Below are positions 39,692 through 41,215 of a stretch of 41,215 nt of DNA, piece by piece. The notes under the pieces were generated by a model. That model ran no database searches, had not been told where the DNA came from, and was given only the letters and a program-made list of their open reading frames with translations. Within the stretch, counting starts at the first letter, position 1. The number at the start of each line of letters is the position of its first letter. Source of the stretch: an uncultured Lachnospiraceae bacterium (GTDB lineage Bacteria > Bacillota > Clostridia > Lachnospirales > Lachnospiraceae); the NCBI GenBank assembly GCA_900544685.1, contig UQWA01000027.1, positions 1 to 41,215 on the forward strand, read 5' to 3'. The translations under genes were made by a program, and so were the position numbers.

Positions 39692-41215
39692 TTATGCCTC
39701 TGTCTCAGATTCTGTTTCTGTCTCAGATGTTGTCTCACTCTCTGTCTCAGATGTGCTTTCTGTATCCTCTTCTGATTCTGACTCAGTTTCAGATACTTCT
39801 TCACTGTCTGTCTCTGTTTCAGACGCTGCCTCGGTTACGTCTTCCGTATCAGACTCTGCTTCTGTCGCTTCTTCTGTATCAGACGCTGCTTCTGTTTCTT
39901 TTACTTCTTCAATAGTTGCATTCTCATATAAGAAGTTCAGGACTTTTTCCTGAAGCAGACTGTTTCTGATATAGTTTTCGCCATATGCTTCTTCCAGTTT
40001 GGATGGATCATCCATTCCCTGTGCTTCTGCATATCTTGCCAGTCCATCCTGATATTCTTCATCAGATACTTCGATGTTTTCTTCTTTTGCGATAGCAAGT
40101 AAGGTCATTTCTTCCCCAAGTGCTTCTTCTGCAACCGGCTGAATCTGTTCCTTAAATTCATCCTGAGTCATGCCGTAGTTAGTCAAATAATCATCCAGTG
40201 ACATTCCGTACATGCTTGCCAGCCATTCATAGTAATCTGTTGCACGTTTGATCGTGTACTGCAGATTCTCTTCTGGATATCCGCTGATCGTTGCATTATT
40301 GTACACTGCCTGAAGAAGCTTCTGCTGTGCATCAGACTTCTGTGATTCTTTTGCGGAGTCTTCCAGATCCTGACGAACACTTTCCTGGTATGCTTCTGCT
40401 GTCATGCCTTCTACCACACTGTCTGCCACTTCATCTGTCAGTTCCGGAACACGGGAGATGGAATTTACAGTAACCGTAAATACGACATCCTTGCCAGCCA
40501 GTTCTTCACTGTGATAATCTTCCGGGAATGTCAGTTCAAGATCTTTGGTCTCTCCAACCTGCATGCCAATAATACCATCTTCAAATCCATCGATAAATGT
40601 GCAGGAACCAATCTCCAGATCATATCCTTCCGCACTTCCGCCATCGAATTCTTCTCCGTCAATTTTTCCTACATAATCAATATTAACGGTATCACCGTCT
40701 TCTACGGTACCTTCTGTCAGGGTCTGTTTTGTCTCAGATGCGATCTTATCCATAACCTGTTCATCTGTAACTTCTACAGGGTCAACTTCTACTGTTAGTC
40801 CCTTGTATTCACCAAGTGTTACATATTCGCTTGCATCATATGCCGGCAGATCTGCCACATTAAATTCTGTCTCAGATTCAGATTCCTCTTCAGAAGCATC
40901 TTCTGTGCCTGTTTCGCTCTCACTCTCTGTCTCAGATGCTGCTTCCGTGGTCTCTTCTTCGCTTTCTGTTTCTGTTTCAGATGCTGCTTCTGTGGTTGCT
41001 TCTTCGGTTTCTGTCTCTGTTTCAGATGCTGCTTCTGTGGTTGCTTCTTCGGTTTCTGTCTCTGTCTCAGATGTTGCTTCTGTGGTCTCTTCTTCGGTTT
41101 CTGTCTCTGTCTCAGATGCTACTTCTGTGGTCTCTTCTTCGGTTTCTGTCTCTGTCTCAGATGCTGCTTCCGTTGTTACTTCTTCGGTTTCTGTCTCTGT
41201 CTCAGATGCTGCTTC
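39692..41215 (-). CDS. Trigger-factor-like FKBP peptidyl-prolyl isomerase, secreted type, partial
   Basis: The C-terminal 507 residues of a protein whose start is outside the window. The frame stays open from 40858 to the edge, so a GTG at 40858 is not the start. An acidic Glu/Thr/Ser/Ala repeat region (119 residues visible) leads into an FKBP domain (after LPAYDASEYVTLGEYKGL; GDTVNIDYVGKIDGEEFDGG, FIDGFEDGIIGMQVGETKDLEL). A trigger-factor C-terminal chaperone domain follows (DYYEWLASMYGMSLDDYLTNYGM). A second acidic tail of about 70 residues ends the protein. Housekeeping trigger factor lacks such tails; they suggest an exported, probably lipid-anchored, foldase, with the anchor off the window. 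Confidence 0.8.
   Translation of the reverse strand, partial: EAASETETETEEVTTEAASETETETEEETTEVASETETETEEETTEATSETETETEEATTEAASETETETEEATTEAASETETESEEETTEAASETESESETGTEDASEEESESETEFNVADLPAYDASEYVTLGEYKGLTVEVDPVEVTDEQVMDKIASETKQTLTEGTVEDGDTVNIDYVGKIDGEEFDGGSAEGYDLEIGSCTFIDGFEDGIIGMQVGETKDLELTFPEDYHSEELAGKDVVFTVTVNSISRVPELTDEVADSVVEGMTAEAYQESVRQDLEDSAKESQKSDAQQKLLQAVYNNATISGYPEENLQYTIKRATDYYEWLASMYGMSLDDYLTNYGMTQDEFKEQIQPVAEEALGEEMTLLAIAKEENIEVSDEEYQDGLARYAEAQGMDDPSKLEEAYGENYIRNSLLQEKVLNFLYENATIEEVKETEAASDTEEATEAESDTEDVTEAASETETDSEEVSETESESEEDTESTSETESETTSETETESETEA
40936..41215 (-). repeat. 45-bp tandem repeats coding an acidic 15-residue unit
   Basis: Copies begin at 40936, 40981, 41026, 41071, 41116, 41161 and 41206 (exact 45-bp period) and continue off the window. 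The protein unit is ETETETEExTTEAAS with small changes. Likely a length-variable spacer. Confidence 0.9.

Noticed and set aside
39687..39953. Plus-strand Ser/Val-rich frames over the end of the trigger-factor-like gene
   Set aside because: These are complements of the Glu/Thr repeat codons, with no start context.
40936..41215. CRISPR array, because of regular 45-bp repeats
   Set aside because: The repeats are contiguous without unique spacers and keep a single acidic reading frame; they are coding tandem repeats.

Overview
This window looks like a chromosomal segment of a low-to-mid GC anaerobic Firmicute, most likely a gut Lachnospiraceae. The evidence is Lachnospiraceae-type small families (DUF6465, DUF6142), Clostridia-type AGGAGG ribosome sites, a four-subunit sugar ABC operon, a PadR-DUF1700-DUF4097 trio, and an anaerobic siroheme/4Fe-4S reductase. 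I see no phage, transposase, integrase or CRISPR array. The assignment is an inference from family content, not from a marker gene search.

Layout. 1-8475 (minus strand): a sugar-uptake and catabolism operon. It runs RpiR regulator, secreted binding protein, ATPase, permease, AraB-type ribulokinase, AraD-type 4-epimerase, KpsF-like SIS isomerase, ribulose-phosphate-epimerase-like enzyme. It has no L-arabinose isomerase, so the substrate is open. 8476-9750: an HxlB-like 6-phospho-3-hexuloisomerase with its own promoter, and a GDSL/SGNH hydrolase. 9913-11937 (plus): padR-DUF1700-DUF4097 with a perfect palindrome between promoter and padR. 12078-15274: a decaying sugar-acid/triose region with intact kdgK and dhaL, next to dhaK, iclR and rbsK remnants that have each lost a large internal or 5' segment. 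15384-17067: mgtE behind a leader of about 250 nt that looks like an attenuator. 17087-21001: an HD-GYP/GGDEF c-di-GMP protein with a frameshift near its start, and a membrane-anchored endonuclease/exonuclease/phosphatase-fold protein.

21167-24851: an Asr/Nir-like reductase divergent from a LysR regulator, an orphan HipA-like kinase, and a DUF6465 protein. 24974-25440: tRNA-Trp and a small conserved protein transcribed divergently. 25488-29775: GntR-clpC-radA, without ctsR-mcsA-mcsB. 29938-34662: purE-purM-purN-purD plus a cadherin-like membrane protein. 34750-37759: an M29-like aminopeptidase with three small membrane-protein genes. 37901-39526: pyrF-pyrE. 39692-41215: a partial trigger-factor-like PPIase with an acidic 45-bp tandem repeat region that runs off the window.

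How it works together. The first third is sugar intake feeding pentose phosphates. The last third is housekeeping purine and pyrimidine synthesis with protein quality control. The most notable points are the mgtE leader (overlapping leader ORFs plus three mutually exclusive pairing segments), the run of three internally deleted genes at 13.9-15.3 kb, and the unusual enzyme mix of the ara-like operon. The only gene-free stretch over 300 bases is 16779-17086, which holds the mgtE leader and promoter.
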